From contig JAUZFP010000084.1 in assembly GCA_030838475.1 (NCBI GenBank), positions 1-64,000 of the forward strand: 64,000 bases of DNA, given 5' to 3'. Shown piece after piece: positions 42,274 through 51,141 of the stretch. Made by a program: the position numbers and the translations under genes. A model generated the notes under the pieces. The model worked only from the letters and a program-made list of their open reading frames with translations, ran no database searches and was not told the DNA's origin. Numbering within the stretch: the stretch's first letter is position 1; every line of letters starts with the position of its first letter. Source of the stretch: Actinomycetota bacterium. Its GTDB lineage: Bacteria > Actinomycetota > Actinomycetes > Actinomycetales > Microbacteriaceae.

Positions 42274-42584
42274 TGGACCCGATCACGCTCCTCACCCTGT
42301 TCGTCCTGGCGGTCTTCGTGGGCTTTGAGGTGGTCTCGAAGGTGTCGAGCACCCTGCATACGCCGCTCATGTCCGGGGCGAACGCCATCCACGGCATCAT
42401 CCTTGTCGGTGCGATCATCGTCGCGGGCGAGGCCCACACCCCGCTCATCCTCGCGGCCGGGCTCTTCGCGGTGCTCCTTGCCACCGTCAACCTGGTCGGC
42501 GGATTCGTGGTCACCGACCGGATGCTCGAGATGTTCGGCGGCCGCAGGGCACCGGCCGCGAAGAAGCCGGAGAACGAGGAGTGA
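42270..42584 (+). CDS. pntAB: NAD(P)+ transhydrogenase subunit alpha 2 (membrane part)
   Basis: Membrane domain II of the split alpha subunit, 104 aa, three hydrophobic helices (LLTLFVLAVFVGFEVV, then AIHGIILVGAIIVAG and LLATVNLVGGFVVTDRML). The LxTPLMSGxNAIHGI motif is conserved in the family. Overlaps both neighbours by 4 bp (ATGA, GTGA). Confidence 0.93.
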   Translation: MMDPITLLTLFVLAVFVGFEVVSKVSSTLHTPLMSGANAIHGIILVGAIIVAGEAHTPLILAAGLFAVLLATVNLVGGFVVTDRMLEMFGGRRAPAAKKPENEE

Positions 42585-43957
42585 ATCTGATTCCCGCGGA
42601 GTGGGCCGCGGTTCTCTATCTCGTTGCCGCGGTCTGCTTCATCCTCGCCCTGCGCGGACTCAGCTCGCCGAAGGGGGCCCGCCGCGGCAACCTCACGGGT
42701 GCCGCCGGCGCGCTCATTGCCGTCGTCACGGTCTTCCTGTCGGCGAAGCTAGACAACCTGCCCTGGATCATCGGGGTCCTGATCGTCGGTTCCCTCATCG
42801 CGGCTCCCGTCGCGCGCCGCGTCAAGATGACCCAGATGCCGCAACTCGTGGCGCTGTTCAACGGTGTGGGCGGTGGCGCGGCAGCGATCGTCTCCCTCCT
42901 CGAACTGTCCAGGGTGCACTCGCCGTACACGGCGCTCGCCGTTGCCTTCACTCTTCTGGTGGGTGGCACCTCGTTCTCCGGTTCCGCGATCACGTTCCTG
43001 AAGCTGCAGGAGCTGATGCCCACCCGGCCGCTCACGTTCCCCGGCCAGCGCTTCCTCATGAGCCTCGTCGTTCTCGCAAGCATCGCCGCGGGCACCTACG
43101 TCACCATCGAACGGCTCTTCGTTGCCGCGCTCGTTCTGCTCGCGCTAGGGCTCGTGGTCGGCGTTCTGCTGGTGCTGCCGGTCGGCGGCGCGGATGTTCC
43201 GATCGTGATCTCGCTCCTGAACGCGTTCACCGGTCTGGCGGTCGCCGCGTCCGGGCTCGTCCTCGGCAACACCCTCCTCCTCGTTGCGGGAACCCTCGTG
43301 GGTGCGAGCGGTACCATCCTGACCCGCGCGATGGCGACCGCGATGGGTCGCAGCGTCAGCGGCATCATCTTCGGCGCCTTCCGCAAGGGCGGTTCGACGG
43401 CAGGGTCGACCGCAATCTCCGATCGTCCGGTGAAGTCTGGGACAGCGGAGGATGTCGCGATCCTCCTCAACTACGCGCAGAAGGTCATCATCGTCCCGGG
43501 CTACGGCCTCGCGGTCGCACAGGCCCAGCACACCCTTGCCGAACTTGCGGAGACGCTTGAGGCCAGGGGAATCGAGGTCCTGTTCGCCATCCACCCGGTC
43601 GCGGGCCGGATGCCCGGGCACATGAACGTGCTCCTCGCCGAGGCCAACGTCCCGTACGAGAAGCTCAAGGAGATGGACGAGGTCAATCCGGAGTTCAAAT
43701 CCGCCGATGTCGCTCTCGTCGTCGGTGCGAACGACGTCGTGAACCCTGCGGCAAAGACGAGTCCCGGTTCGCCGATCTACGGCATGCCCATTCTCGCCGT
43801 CGAGGATGCGCGGCAGGTCGTGTTCCTGAAGCGGTCGATGCGCCCCGGCTTCGCGGGCATCGAGAACGAGCTGCTCTACGAGCCCCAGACGACGCTGCTG
43901 TTCGGCGATGCGAAGGACTCGCTGAGCAAGGTTCTGGCGGCGGTCAAGGGCATGTAG
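42581..43957 (+). CDS. pntB: NAD(P)+ transhydrogenase subunit beta
   Basis: Beta subunit, 458 aa, GTG start overlapping the previous stop. About eight N-terminal membrane helices (proton path) and a C-terminal NADP(H)-binding domain with VIIVPGYGLAVAQAQHTLAEL and the conserved VNPAAKTSPGSPIYGMPI segment. Completes a three-gene operon supplying NADPH. Confidence 0.94.
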   Translation: MNLIPAEWAAVLYLVAAVCFILALRGLSSPKGARRGNLTGAAGALIAVVTVFLSAKLDNLPWIIGVLIVGSLIAAPVARRVKMTQMPQLVALFNGVGGGAAAIVSLLELSRVHSPYTALAVAFTLLVGGTSFSGSAITFLKLQELMPTRPLTFPGQRFLMSLVVLASIAAGTYVTIERLFVAALVLLALGLVVGVLLVLPVGGADVPIVISLLNAFTGLAVAASGLVLGNTLLLVAGTLVGASGTILTRAMATAMGRSVSGIIFGAFRKGGSTAGSTAISDRPVKSGTAEDVAILLNYAQKVIIVPGYGLAVAQAQHTLAELAETLEARGIEVLFAIHPVAGRMPGHMNVLLAEANVPYEKLKEMDEVNPEFKSADVALVVGANDVVNPAAKTSPGSPIYGMPILAVEDARQVVFLKRSMRPGFAGIENELLYEPQTTLLFGDAKDSLSKVLAAVKGM

Positions 43958-44007
43958 CTTGCCCCGCCGGGCTGGCGTGCAGGCCGGGGGTGGGAGGATG
44001 AAGCACT

Positions 44008-45204
44008 ATGAGCGACAACACCCCGACCACCCAGGTGCGGCCGGCGACCGAGGGATGGTCGCAGCAGCTGGATGCAAGCGGGCGACCGTTGCTGCAGTTC
44101 GCCTCCCCGAGGCGCAAGCAACCGGAGAAGCATCTTGCCGATCTCGACCTCGCGGGTCGTAAGGCCAGGGCGATCGAACTCGGCGTCCCGGCCTTCCGTG
44201 CCACCCAGTTGTCGACCCACTACTTCTCGCACTACACGACGGACCCGGCCGAGATGACCGACCTGCCAGCGGAGGGTCGCGAGCAGCTTGTCGGCTCCAT
44301 GATGCCGCCGCTGCTCACGGAGCTGCGGCAGCTCGGCACCGACGGCGGCGACACCCTCAAGTTCCTCTGGAAGCTGTTCGACGGCGCACTCGTCGAGTCC
44401 GTCCTCATGCGTTACCCGGGCCGGATCACCCTGTGCGTGTCCTCGCAGGCGGGCTGCGGGATGAACTGTCCGTTCTGCGCGACCGGCCAGGCGGGGCTGA
44501 CGCGCAACCTCTCGTCGGCGGAGATCCTCGACCAGATCGTGCAAGCCAACCGGGCCATCGCCGCTGGCAAGCTGGGCGGCCTGCGGCGCGACGGCGGTCA
44601 CGATTCGGAGCGCGTCACCAACATCGTCTTCATGGGCATGGGCGAGCCCCTCGCCAACTACGCTCGCGTTCTCACGGCGGTGAAGCGGATGATCGCGCCA
44701 GCACCCGAGGGACTCGGGATGTCCGCGCGGCGGATCACCGTCTCATCCGTCGGTCTCGTGCCGGCCATCCTCAAGTTCGCGGACGAGAAGCTGCCGGTGC
44801 GGTTCGCGCTCTCCCTGCACGCTCCGGACGACGAGCTGCGGGACGAACTCATCCCGGTCAACTCCAAGTGGAAGGTCGACGAGGCGCTGGATGCCGCGCG
44901 CCACTACTTCGAGGTGACGGGCCGCCGCGTCTCCATCGAGTACGCGCTCATCAAAGACATGAACGATCACGGCTGGCGTGCCGACCTGCTCGCCGAGAAG
45001 CTCAACGCGCGCGGTCGCGGCTGGGTCCACGTCAACCCGATCCCCCTCAACCCGACCCCCGGGTCGATCTGGACGGCATCCGACCCGGCCACCACGGCCG
45101 AGTTCGTTGCGCGGATCGAGGCGGCCGGCATCCCGGCGACACTTCGCGACACCCGCGGCAAGGAGATCGACGGCGCCTGCGGCCAGCTCGCGGCGAGCGA
45201 GTAG
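44008..45204 (+). CDS. rlmN: 23S rRNA (adenine-2503-C2)-methyltransferase RlmN
   Basis: Radical-SAM methyltransferase, 398 aa, which methylates A2503 of 23S rRNA (and A37 of some tRNAs). Iron-sulfur motif [16 protein letters not shown] has CxxxCxxC. Other conserved blocks are [25 protein letters not shown] and the C-terminal [15 protein letters not shown] with the catalytic Cys. GGGAGG is upstream of the ATG. The N-terminal 40 residues are a longer extension than in E. coli. Precedes the two DUF7882-like genes. Confidence 0.96.
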   Translation: MSDNTPTTQVRPATEGWSQQLDASGRPLLQFASPRRKQPEKHLADLDLAGRKARAIELGVPAFRATQLSTHYFSHYTTDPAEMTDLPAEGREQLVGSMMPPLLTELRQLGTDGGDTLKFLWKLFDGALVESVLMRYPGRITLCVSSQAGCGMNCPFCATGQAGLTRNLSSAEILDQIVQANRAIAAGKLGGLRRDGGHDSERVTNIVFMGMGEPLANYARVLTAVKRMIAPAPEGLGMSARRITVSSVGLVPAILKFADEKLPVRFALSLHAPDDELRDELIPVNSKWKVDEALDAARHYFEVTGRRVSIEYALIKDMNDHGWRADLLAEKLNARGRGWVHVNPIPLNPTPGSIWTASDPATTAEFVARIEAAGIPATLRDTRGKEIDGACGQLAASE

Positions 45205-45259
45205 CCGTAAGCTCGTACAAGCAGCGCGGACCTTCGCGTTTAGCAAGGGACGGCGCGGT

Positions 45260-45592
45260 ATGGGTTCACTGATCTATGGTCCGACGGGCACACGCGTCGA
45301 GATCGATGACCGCGTGCTTGCTCACCTCAAGGTCGTCATCCTGACCAAGCTTCGCCGCGGCGAGGGCTTCGCGTTCTCCTGGGACAAGGGCACGGAGCGG
45401 GGCAGCGGCCGCGACACAATGTGGCTGAACCCGTCGATCGGTCTCGAATTTCAGTTCGTCGGGAACCGACCGGCCTCGCTCAACAAGGTGTGGCTCGACG
45501 AGCTGATGGCGTCCGCCAACAGCAGCGGTGGTCTCCACGTGCTTCCGGAACACGACCGGTCGAAGGACAATGAAGTTCCCACGATTTACTGA
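45260..45592 (+). CDS. DUF7882-like small protein (paralogue 2)
   Basis: Soluble protein, 110 aa: MGSLIYGPTGTRVEIDDRVL, then TKLRRGEGFAFSW, TMWLNPSIGLEFQF and KVWLDELMASANSSGGLHVLPE. Nearly identical in layout to the next gene and related to the protein at 29088. No catalytic motif recognised. No strong ribosome site precedes the ATG. It lies 55 bp after rlmN. Confidence 0.75.
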   Translation: MGSLIYGPTGTRVEIDDRVLAHLKVVILTKLRRGEGFAFSWDKGTERGSGRDTMWLNPSIGLEFQFVGNRPASLNKVWLDELMASANSSGGLHVLPEHDRSKDNEVPTIY

Positions 45593-45609
45593 CCGAAGGA
45601 GGGCTGTAC

Positions 45610-45942
45610 ATGGGTCGTCTGATTTACGGGCCGACCGGTACCCAGGTGGACATTGAGGATCGCACGCTGGCGCATCTGAAGGTCGTCATCCTCACGAAGC
45701 TTCGCCGGGGTGAGGGATTCGCCTTCTCCTGGGAGCGCGGCACGGCTCGCGGCGGCGGCCGGGACACCATGTGGTTGAACCCCGCCATCGGTCTCGAATT
45801 TCAGTTCGACGGCGGACGCGAGGCCTCGCTCAACAAGGTGTGGCTCGACGAACTGATGGCGTCGGCGAACAGCGGTGGCGGGCTGCACATTCTGCCCGAG
45901 CACGATCGCGGTCCGGCCAACGACGTCCCCACCATCTACTAG
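45610..45942 (+). CDS. DUF7882-like small protein (paralogue 3)
   Basis: Soluble protein, 110 aa, a close tandem duplicate of the preceding gene: MGRLIYGPTGTQVDIEDRTL, TKLRRGEGFAFSW, then TMWLNPAIGLEFQF and KVWLDELMASANSGGGLHILPE. A strong ribosome site AAGGAGGG is present, unlike the first copy. It starts 18 bp after it and ends 4 bp inside the minus-strand MBL gene. Confidence 0.75.
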   Translation: MGRLIYGPTGTQVDIEDRTLAHLKVVILTKLRRGEGFAFSWERGTARGGGRDTMWLNPAIGLEFQFDGGREASLNKVWLDELMASANSGGGLHILPEHDRGPANDVPTIY

Positions 45943-46781
45943 AGGTCGCCACGCTCCCGAAGGAAGCGCAGTTGCGCCTCCGTCATGGCTTCGACGTACG
46001 GCGCGACGGGCTCGCCATTGCCTGAATAGGTGGCAGAGGCTACCCCGCTGAGTGACGGGGTGCCGTTCACCTCGGTCGCGAGCTGCAGGTACACGCGCGC
46101 GAGCTGGGCAAGGCGTTCCTCGCGATACTCCGCGTTGTGTGTCGCCCAGGCGCCGACGCTCGAGAATGCCGGGCCGTGGCCGGGGAAGCCCGGGGTGTCG
46201 ACCAGTTCGCCGAGTCGTTTCATGGTCGCGAAGTAGTCGGCGAGGGACCCGCTGGGCGGGGCGATGATGGTCGTGCTACCGCCGAGGAGGGTGTCGCCCG
46301 TGAACAGTGCGCCGTCGATGGCAAGGCAGACCGAGTCGATCGTGTGACCGGGCGTGGCGAGCACGGCGAGCTGCCAACCGGCGGCCTCGATGTGATCATC
46401 GTCGGCGAGTGGCTTGGTGCCTACCGCCAGCTCCGGCAACGCCGCATAGACCGGCGCATCGAACTCCTCGGCGAGCGCCGGTGCGGCCTCGGCGTGGTCG
46501 GGATGCTGGTGGGTAAGTACGATCGCGGCCGGACGCCCGATCGCGCGGATGGCGGCGAGGTGGTCGTCCAGCGGCGGACCCGGGTCGATCACGATCGTGG
46601 CGTTGGCATCTCGCCCCGCGAGCACCCAGGTGTTGGTGCCGGCCAACGACAGCAGCCCGGGGTTGTTTGCTCGCAGCAGGTGCACGCCGCTCGGGGGCAC
46701 CACCGGGGCATCCTCGTGAATTGCTGAAATCTGCACTCGAAGCACCCGTTTCGGTCCTGTTCGTTGGAGCAAAAGTGACAC
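45939..46781 (-). CDS. MBL-fold metallo-hydrolase (LACTB2/beta-lactamase-like)
   Basis: Zinc hydrolase, 280 aa from the GTG at 46781; a GTG at 46736 is an alternative start. Metal motif THQHPDHAEAA (H91, H93, D95, H96), then PGHTIDSVCL and LFTGDTLLG supply the other ligands. The C-terminal helical part (THNAEYREERLAQL) matches the LACTB2-like subgroup, which often acts on RNA or thioesters. A TAGAAT -10 on the minus strand (46811-46816) lies upstream. Divergent from the ETF operon. Confidence 0.85.
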   Translation of the reverse strand: MSLLLQRTGPKRVLRVQISAIHEDAPVVPPSGVHLLRANNPGLLSLAGTNTWVLAGRDANATIVIDPGPPLDDHLAAIRAIGRPAAIVLTHQHPDHAEAAPALAEEFDAPVYAALPELAVGTKPLADDDHIEAAGWQLAVLATPGHTIDSVCLAIDGALFTGDTLLGGSTTIIAPPSGSLADYFATMKRLGELVDTPGFPGHGPAFSSVGAWATHNAEYREERLAQLARVYLQLATEVNGTPSLSGVASATYSGNGEPVAPYVEAMTEAQLRFLRERGDL

Positions 46782-46863
46782 CGTTCGCCGGTAGCGCGGT
46801 CGTGCCAGATTCTAGACTGAGGCAATAACCTTTCGATTCGAGAGACCTGAGGCAAGGAAGCGC

Positions 46864-47643
46864 ATGAAGATCGCGGTGCTCGTGAAGGAAGTTCCGGACA
46901 CGTGGGGAGACCGTCGGATCGACCCCGCCACCAAGCGGGTCGTTCGCGGCAAAGACGTGGTGATCGATGAGATCAACGAGAAGGCCGTCGAGGCCGCCCT
47001 GCTGGTCAAGGAGGCAAACTCCGGCTCCACCCTGACGGTCGTCACGATGGGTCCGAAGAGTGCGCTCGACGCGCTGCGCAAGGGTCTTGCGATGGGCGCG
47101 GACGACGCCATCCACATCGTGGACGATGGCCTCGCCGGGTCCGACGCCGTGCAGACCTCCGCGGCGCTCGCGGCCGCGCTGGCGCCACGCGCCTTCGACC
47201 TCGTCATCACCGGCAACGAGTCGACCGACGGCCGTACCGCGGCAGTTCCGGCGATGCTCGCCGAGCGGCTCGGCGTCGCGCAGCTCACCTTCCTTCGTAC
47301 GCTCACCGTGACCGGGTCCGAGGTCGGCGGCGACCGGCTGACGGAAGACGGCCACCTTGAGGTCAGTGCCGGACTCCCCGCACTCGTTTCCGTGACCGAG
47401 CAGATCGCGGAGGCGCGCTACCCGAACTTCAAGGGCATCATGGCGGCGAAGAAGAAGCCGGTAGAGACCCTCGCGATCTCCGATCTCGGAATCTCGTCGG
47501 GGGATGCCGGGGGAGCCAACTCCTGGTCGGTCGTCGAAACCGTGACCCCTCGTCCGCCGCGCGAAGGCGGGACCGTCATCACGGATGACGGCACCGCTGG
47601 TACACAGATCGCCGACTACCTCGCCACTGCGAAACTGATTTAG
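46864..47643 (+). CDS. etfB: Electron transfer flavoprotein subunit beta (FixA)
   Basis: Beta subunit of ETF, 259 aa. It accepts electrons from acyl-CoA dehydrogenases and passes them toward the quinone pool. N-terminal MKIAVLVKEVPDTWG, then VIDEINEKAVEAALLVKE and LVITGNESTDGRTAAVPAMLAE are family hallmarks. AGGAAG ribosome site. Direct repeats CTGAGGCAA at 46817-46825 and 46847-46855 (30 bp apart) lie upstream. Operon with etfA. Confidence 0.96.
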   Translation: MKIAVLVKEVPDTWGDRRIDPATKRVVRGKDVVIDEINEKAVEAALLVKEANSGSTLTVVTMGPKSALDALRKGLAMGADDAIHIVDDGLAGSDAVQTSAALAAALAPRAFDLVITGNESTDGRTAAVPAMLAERLGVAQLTFLRTLTVTGSEVGGDRLTEDGHLEVSAGLPALVSVTEQIAEARYPNFKGIMAAKKKPVETLAISDLGISSGDAGGANSWSVVETVTPRPPREGGTVITDDGTAGTQIADYLATAKLI

Positions 47644-47655
47644 GAGCGCCGCACC

Positions 47656-48615
47656 GTGTCTCACGTACTCGTACTCATTGATGTTGTCGACGGCAAGCCC
47701 GTCTCCGCGAGCGCGGAACTGCTCGCCGCAGCGGCGCAGCTGGGCGATCCGGCCGCAGTGGTTGTCGGCGGCAGCGCCTTCGCGGCGGAGCTCGGCAAAC
47801 TCGGCGCCCAGACGGTGTTCACCGCGACCATCGATGGAGCCGATGGCCTTCTGGTCACACCGCAGGTGGCCGCGCTCGAGGCCGCCGTCGTCGCCGCGGG
47901 TGACGTCGCTGCGGTGATCGTGGGCAACTCGCTGGAGGCACGCGAGGCGGGAGCGCGACTCGCGATTCGGATCGACGCCGCCTACCAGAGCGACGTTGTC
48001 GGACTCTCGGGCGACGCATCCGGGATCGTCGTCACCCAGCAGGCGTTCGGCGGCTCGTTCACCGTCACCAGCATCGCGAGGCGAGGCATCCCGGTGATCT
48101 CCCTGCGCCCGCACTCGATCGAAGGCGCCGCGACGGCCGCTGCCGGCACCGTGGTCGAGTTGGATGTGTCGAGCGACACCGCGCCGACCACGAGAATCGT
48201 CGCGCGACACGAGCAGGTCCAGGCCTCTGAGCGTCCCGATCTGCAGGCCGCGGATGTGGTGGTGTCGGGCGGACGAGGGCTTGGCTCCAAGGAGAACTTC
48301 GTGCTGGTCGAGCAGCTCGCCGACGTGTTCGGCGCCGCCGTCGGCGCGAGTCGGGCCGCCGTCGACGCCGGCTACACCGAGCACAACACGCAGGTGGGGC
48401 AGACCGGCGTTACCGTCTCGCCGAACCTCTATATTGCACTCGGCATTTCCGGCGCCATCCAGCACCGTGCGGGCATGCAGAGCGCGAAGACGATCATCGC
48501 GATCAACAAGGACGGCAGCGCCCCGATCTTCGACATCGCCGACTTCGGAGTCATCGGGGACGTCTTTACCGTGGTGCCCCAGTTGATCGAGGCCGTGAAG
48601 GCAAAGCGGGCCTGA
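47656..48615 (+). CDS. etfA: Electron transfer flavoprotein subunit alpha (FixB)
   Basis: FAD-binding alpha subunit, 319 aa, GTG start. The C-terminal FAD motif is intact: [23 protein letters not shown], then [22 protein letters not shown] and [14 protein letters not shown]. It follows etfB by 12 bp. The operon ends in a long hairpin. Confidence 0.96.
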   Translation: MSHVLVLIDVVDGKPVSASAELLAAAAQLGDPAAVVVGGSAFAAELGKLGAQTVFTATIDGADGLLVTPQVAALEAAVVAAGDVAAVIVGNSLEAREAGARLAIRIDAAYQSDVVGLSGDASGIVVTQQAFGGSFTVTSIARRGIPVISLRPHSIEGAATAAAGTVVELDVSSDTAPTTRIVARHEQVQASERPDLQAADVVVSGGRGLGSKENFVLVEQLADVFGAAVGASRAAVDAGYTEHNTQVGQTGVTVSPNLYIALGISGAIQHRAGMQSAKTIIAINKDGSAPIFDIADFGVIGDVFTVVPQLIEAVKAKRA

Positions 48616-48618
48616 CCC

Positions 48619-48676
48619 GCCGCACTTTGTTGACTACGCGCCCCCTGCAACTGGCGCGCGGTCAACAAACTGCGGC
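48619..48676. terminator. Long imperfect hairpin between convergent genes
   Basis: 16-nt outer arms GCCGCACTTTGTTGAC (48619-48634) and GTCAACAAACTGCGGC (48661-48676) match except for one C/C pair. A second 6-bp stem, CGCGCC (48637-48642)/GGCGCG (48653-48658), lies inside with exact symmetry. The loop is 10 nt. It probably acts as a two-way terminator or is an intergenic repeat element. There is no T-run after the stem. Confidence 0.6.
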
Positions 48677-48688
48677 ATGGGTGGTCGT

Positions 48689-49618
48689 CTAGCGGCGAAC
48701 GTTGCCCGTCAGCGATGCCATCGAGGCCAGGATCGTCGGCCGAATCGCTATCCACGCCGCGACCATCAGAACGACGGATCCGGCGAAGATGCCAAATCCA
48801 ATCCAGTTCTCGTCGTCTCGCCCGGCGTACATGTGGTTGAGGTTGCGCAGGGCACCGGTCGCCAGCACGAGGGTGACGTGCACGACGGTGAACGCGACGA
48901 AGTAGATCATCACCGGAAAGTGAATCCGGCGAGCGACCGCGACCGGGTAGATTCTGTCGATCTTCTGGAAGCGCAGCGCGAGGCCCGGCACCATCCGCAC
49001 GCCGGTGAGGATCGCGAGCGGCGCCGCGATGAACACAGTGATGAAGTAGGTGATCAGCTGGAGTGCGTTGTAGTTGGACCAGCCGTCCTCGGTCGGCCAG
49101 TTGAGTGACGCGTACTGGATGCCCGCCGAGATCGCGTTCGGGAAGACATCCCAGTGCACCGGAATGACTCGAATCCACTGTCCGGTCACGAACAGCAGCA
49201 CGTAGAACAGTGCACCGTTCAGGATCCACAGGATGTCGACGGTCAGGTGGAACCAGACGCTCAGGCTGATGCGAATCGGCGGGTTCTTGGTTGTGATGAG
49301 CCCCTGGTTTTTGCGCGTCCAGTAGGCGGGTGGTCGACGGATGGTGCGGATCTGAAGGCCGGTTCGGACGATCAGCAGGATGAAGAATGCGCTGAGGAAG
49401 TGCTGCCACTCCAGCCAGGCCGGGAAGCCGACGGGCGCAGAGGAGGGCAACTCCGAGTGGCCGGGGTAGGTAGTGAGGAAGCTCCGCCCGACGTCGCTCG
49501 CGCGGAACGCCTGGGCCACGAGCACGACTGCGATGCCGGCGACGACGACAATCGGGACAATCCAGGTGAGCTTAAACCAGGGGCTTCGGTTGCTCTTTGT
49601 GGTTGTCGGGGTGCTCAT
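48689..49618 (-). CDS. Membrane cytochrome b-like protein (cytochrome b/b6 domain)
   Basis: Membrane protein, 309 aa, with a N-terminal helix and four or more further helices. Conserved His residues in helices (WLEWQHFLSAFF, WFHLTVDILW, RRIHFPVMIYFVAFTVVHVTL) fit heme ligands of cytochrome b561/thiosulfate reductase-type subunits. The ATG at 49618 has GAGAGG upstream. No partner molybdoenzyme is nearby; redox partner unknown. Divergent from the NUDIX gene. Confidence 0.8.
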   Translation of the reverse strand: MSTPTTTKSNRSPWFKLTWIVPIVVVAGIAVVLVAQAFRASDVGRSFLTTYPGHSELPSSAPVGFPAWLEWQHFLSAFFILLIVRTGLQIRTIRRPPAYWTRKNQGLITTKNPPIRISLSVWFHLTVDILWILNGALFYVLLFVTGQWIRVIPVHWDVFPNAISAGIQYASLNWPTEDGWSNYNALQLITYFITVFIAAPLAILTGVRMVPGLALRFQKIDRIYPVAVARRIHFPVMIYFVAFTVVHVTLVLATGALRNLNHMYAGRDDENWIGFGIFAGSVVLMVAAWIAIRPTILASMASLTGNVRR

Positions 49619-49649
49619 CCATGGGCCTCTCGGTATCGGTCCAATAATA

Positions 49650-50393
49650 GTGTGGGGAGCAAGGAGGCAGACCACGGACGAGAACCCGCCCGCATCGGCG
49701 ACGCTGCTGCTCGTGCGCGATGACCCGTTCGAGGTGCTCATGGTGCGTCGGAGCTCCCGCGGTACCTTCGCATCCGCGCTCGTCTTTCCGGGCGGAGCAA
49801 TCGACCCCGATGACGCGAGCGACGAATGGGAGCCGCTGGTCGAGGACTTCGCCGACTTCGTCCCGGAGGAGCGCGCTCGTCGGATTGGTGCGATCCGGGA
49901 GACCTGGGAGGAGACCTCGATCCTGGTCGGCGCATCCGGATATGCCGAACCGGCGGGCATCCTCGCGGGAGCGGGACTGCGGGATTTTGTCGGACGCAGT
50001 GGGGTCCGCCTTCGTCTCGATGCACTGACGACTCTCGCGCACTGGATCACGCCGGTCACCGAGCCTCGGCGATTCGACACCCGCTTCTACGTCGCCCGCG
50101 CGCCATACGGCCAGGTTGCGGTCGCGGACGGGAGCGAGATTGTCGGCGTCGAATGGGTGAGCCCGGACGAGGCTGCACGATCCGCGCGCCGCGGCGAGTC
50201 TCCCATCATCTTCCCAACCCTGATGAACCTGGATCGGCTGGTCGAATCAGGCTCCGTTAATGCCACCATTTCGGCCGCCGAGGTGCGACCGGAGTTCACG
50301 GTCCTGCCCGTCATCGAGACGGCCGAGGACGGGTCGAGGTCGATTGTGATCCCCGCCGAGGCCGGATACGCGGTGACCCGGTTCTCGCCCTGA
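49650..50393 (+). CDS. NUDIX hydrolase
   Basis: Diphosphate hydrolase. NUDIX box pattern: GGAIDPDDASDEWEPL... followed by ARRIGAIRETWEETSI, where RETWEET matches REx2EExG-like and gives the metal-binding Glu residues. This subgroup has a long insertion between the strand and the box. Start unclear. GTG at 49650 has no ribosome site and overlaps a possible -10 (AATAAT, 49643-49648). A perfect AAGGAGG (49661-49667) lies 6 bases before an in-frame ACG at 49674, which may be the true start. Substrate unknown. Confidence 0.8.
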   Translation: MWGARRQTTDENPPASATLLLVRDDPFEVLMVRRSSRGTFASALVFPGGAIDPDDASDEWEPLVEDFADFVPEERARRIGAIRETWEETSILVGASGYAEPAGILAGAGLRDFVGRSGVRLRLDALTTLAHWITPVTEPRRFDTRFYVARAPYGQVAVADGSEIVGVEWVSPDEAARSARRGESPIIFPTLMNLDRLVESGSVNATISAAEVRPEFTVLPVIETAEDGSRSIVIPAEAGYAVTRFSP

Positions 50394-50413
50394 ATCGACC
50401 TAGGATCGTGACC

Positions 50414-50989
50414 ATGGCACTCCTTCATCGCGCGGATCTCGTCCCCAGCAAACTCGAGCTGCTCGCCGGCTGGTTGCCGCGACAAGCCTGGTTTGTGGGA
50501 GAGCCGGATGCGCCGCTCACGAACGTGGCTTCGTTTCGTTTCGACGACCCGGACGGCGAGGTGGGCGTCGAGACGTTGCTCGTTCGCGCGGGCGATGGTC
50601 CCGTGATGCAGGTGCCGCTCACCTATCGCAACGAGGAGGTTCCTGGCGCGGAGGAGTGGTTCCTCGGCACGATGGAACACTCCGTTCTTGGTACGCGTTG
50701 GACCTACGACGCGATTGGGGACCCCGTCTATCTCGGCGAGCTGGCGCGGGTCATCCTCACCGGCGACTCGCAGGTCGAGCTCTGGATCGAGATCGACGGC
50801 GTGATGACCCTGCGCGAGCCGACCGCCCGCGTGGTCGGGAGCGGAACCGAGGCGGCGCCGGATGTGGACGACATCACCGTCGAGATCGTTCGCGTTCCGG
50901 GCACCGCGGTCGAGGGGGCGCTCGTGCTCACGGGCACCTGGACCGATCATCCCGAGCCCACCGTCCTGGCCAGCGTCACGGCGCTTTGA
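50414..50989 (+). CDS. Maltokinase N-terminal cap-like protein
   Basis: Soluble protein, 191 aa: MALLHRADLVPSKLELLAGW, then FRFDDPDGEVGVETLLVR, VMQVPLTYRNEEVPGAE and TMEHSVLGTRWTYDAIGDPVY. These match the cap domain of mycobacterial maltokinases occurring as a free-standing protein, seen often in actinobacteria (for example CG0192-like). It has no kinase domain. TAGGAT (50400-50405) lies 8 bases before the ATG at 50414; a GTG at 50408 is less likely. Role unknown, perhaps carbohydrate binding. Confidence 0.72.
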   Translation: MALLHRADLVPSKLELLAGWLPRQAWFVGEPDAPLTNVASFRFDDPDGEVGVETLLVRAGDGPVMQVPLTYRNEEVPGAEEWFLGTMEHSVLGTRWTYDAIGDPVYLGELARVILTGDSQVELWIEIDGVMTLREPTARVVGSGTEAAPDVDDITVEIVRVPGTAVEGALVLTGTWTDHPEPTVLASVTAL

Positions 50990-51141
50990 CGGCGCCGATC
51001 GGGAGCTGAAAAACTGCCTCGAAACGGGGGCACCAGAAGTACTTGTCTACCGTGGCAGCGGGCCCATATGATCGCCCTGCCCGGAGCGTAATGCTGGGCT
51101 GAAGTTCATCCTCCAGTTCCCAGCGAAAGCCGAGCCAGCTC
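50990..51141 (+). promoter_or_regulatory. Promoter of secreted repeat protein
   Basis: In this 152-bp gap TTGTCT (51043-51048) and TATGAT (51066-51071) are separated by 17 bp, a good sigma-70-like promoter. It predicts a leader of about 65 bases before the ATG at 51142. No operator palindrome was found. Confidence 0.55.

Noticed and set aside
45260-45942. ATP-dependent DNA ligase
   Set aside because: The proteins are only 110 aa and lack the KxDG nucleotidyl-transfer motif.
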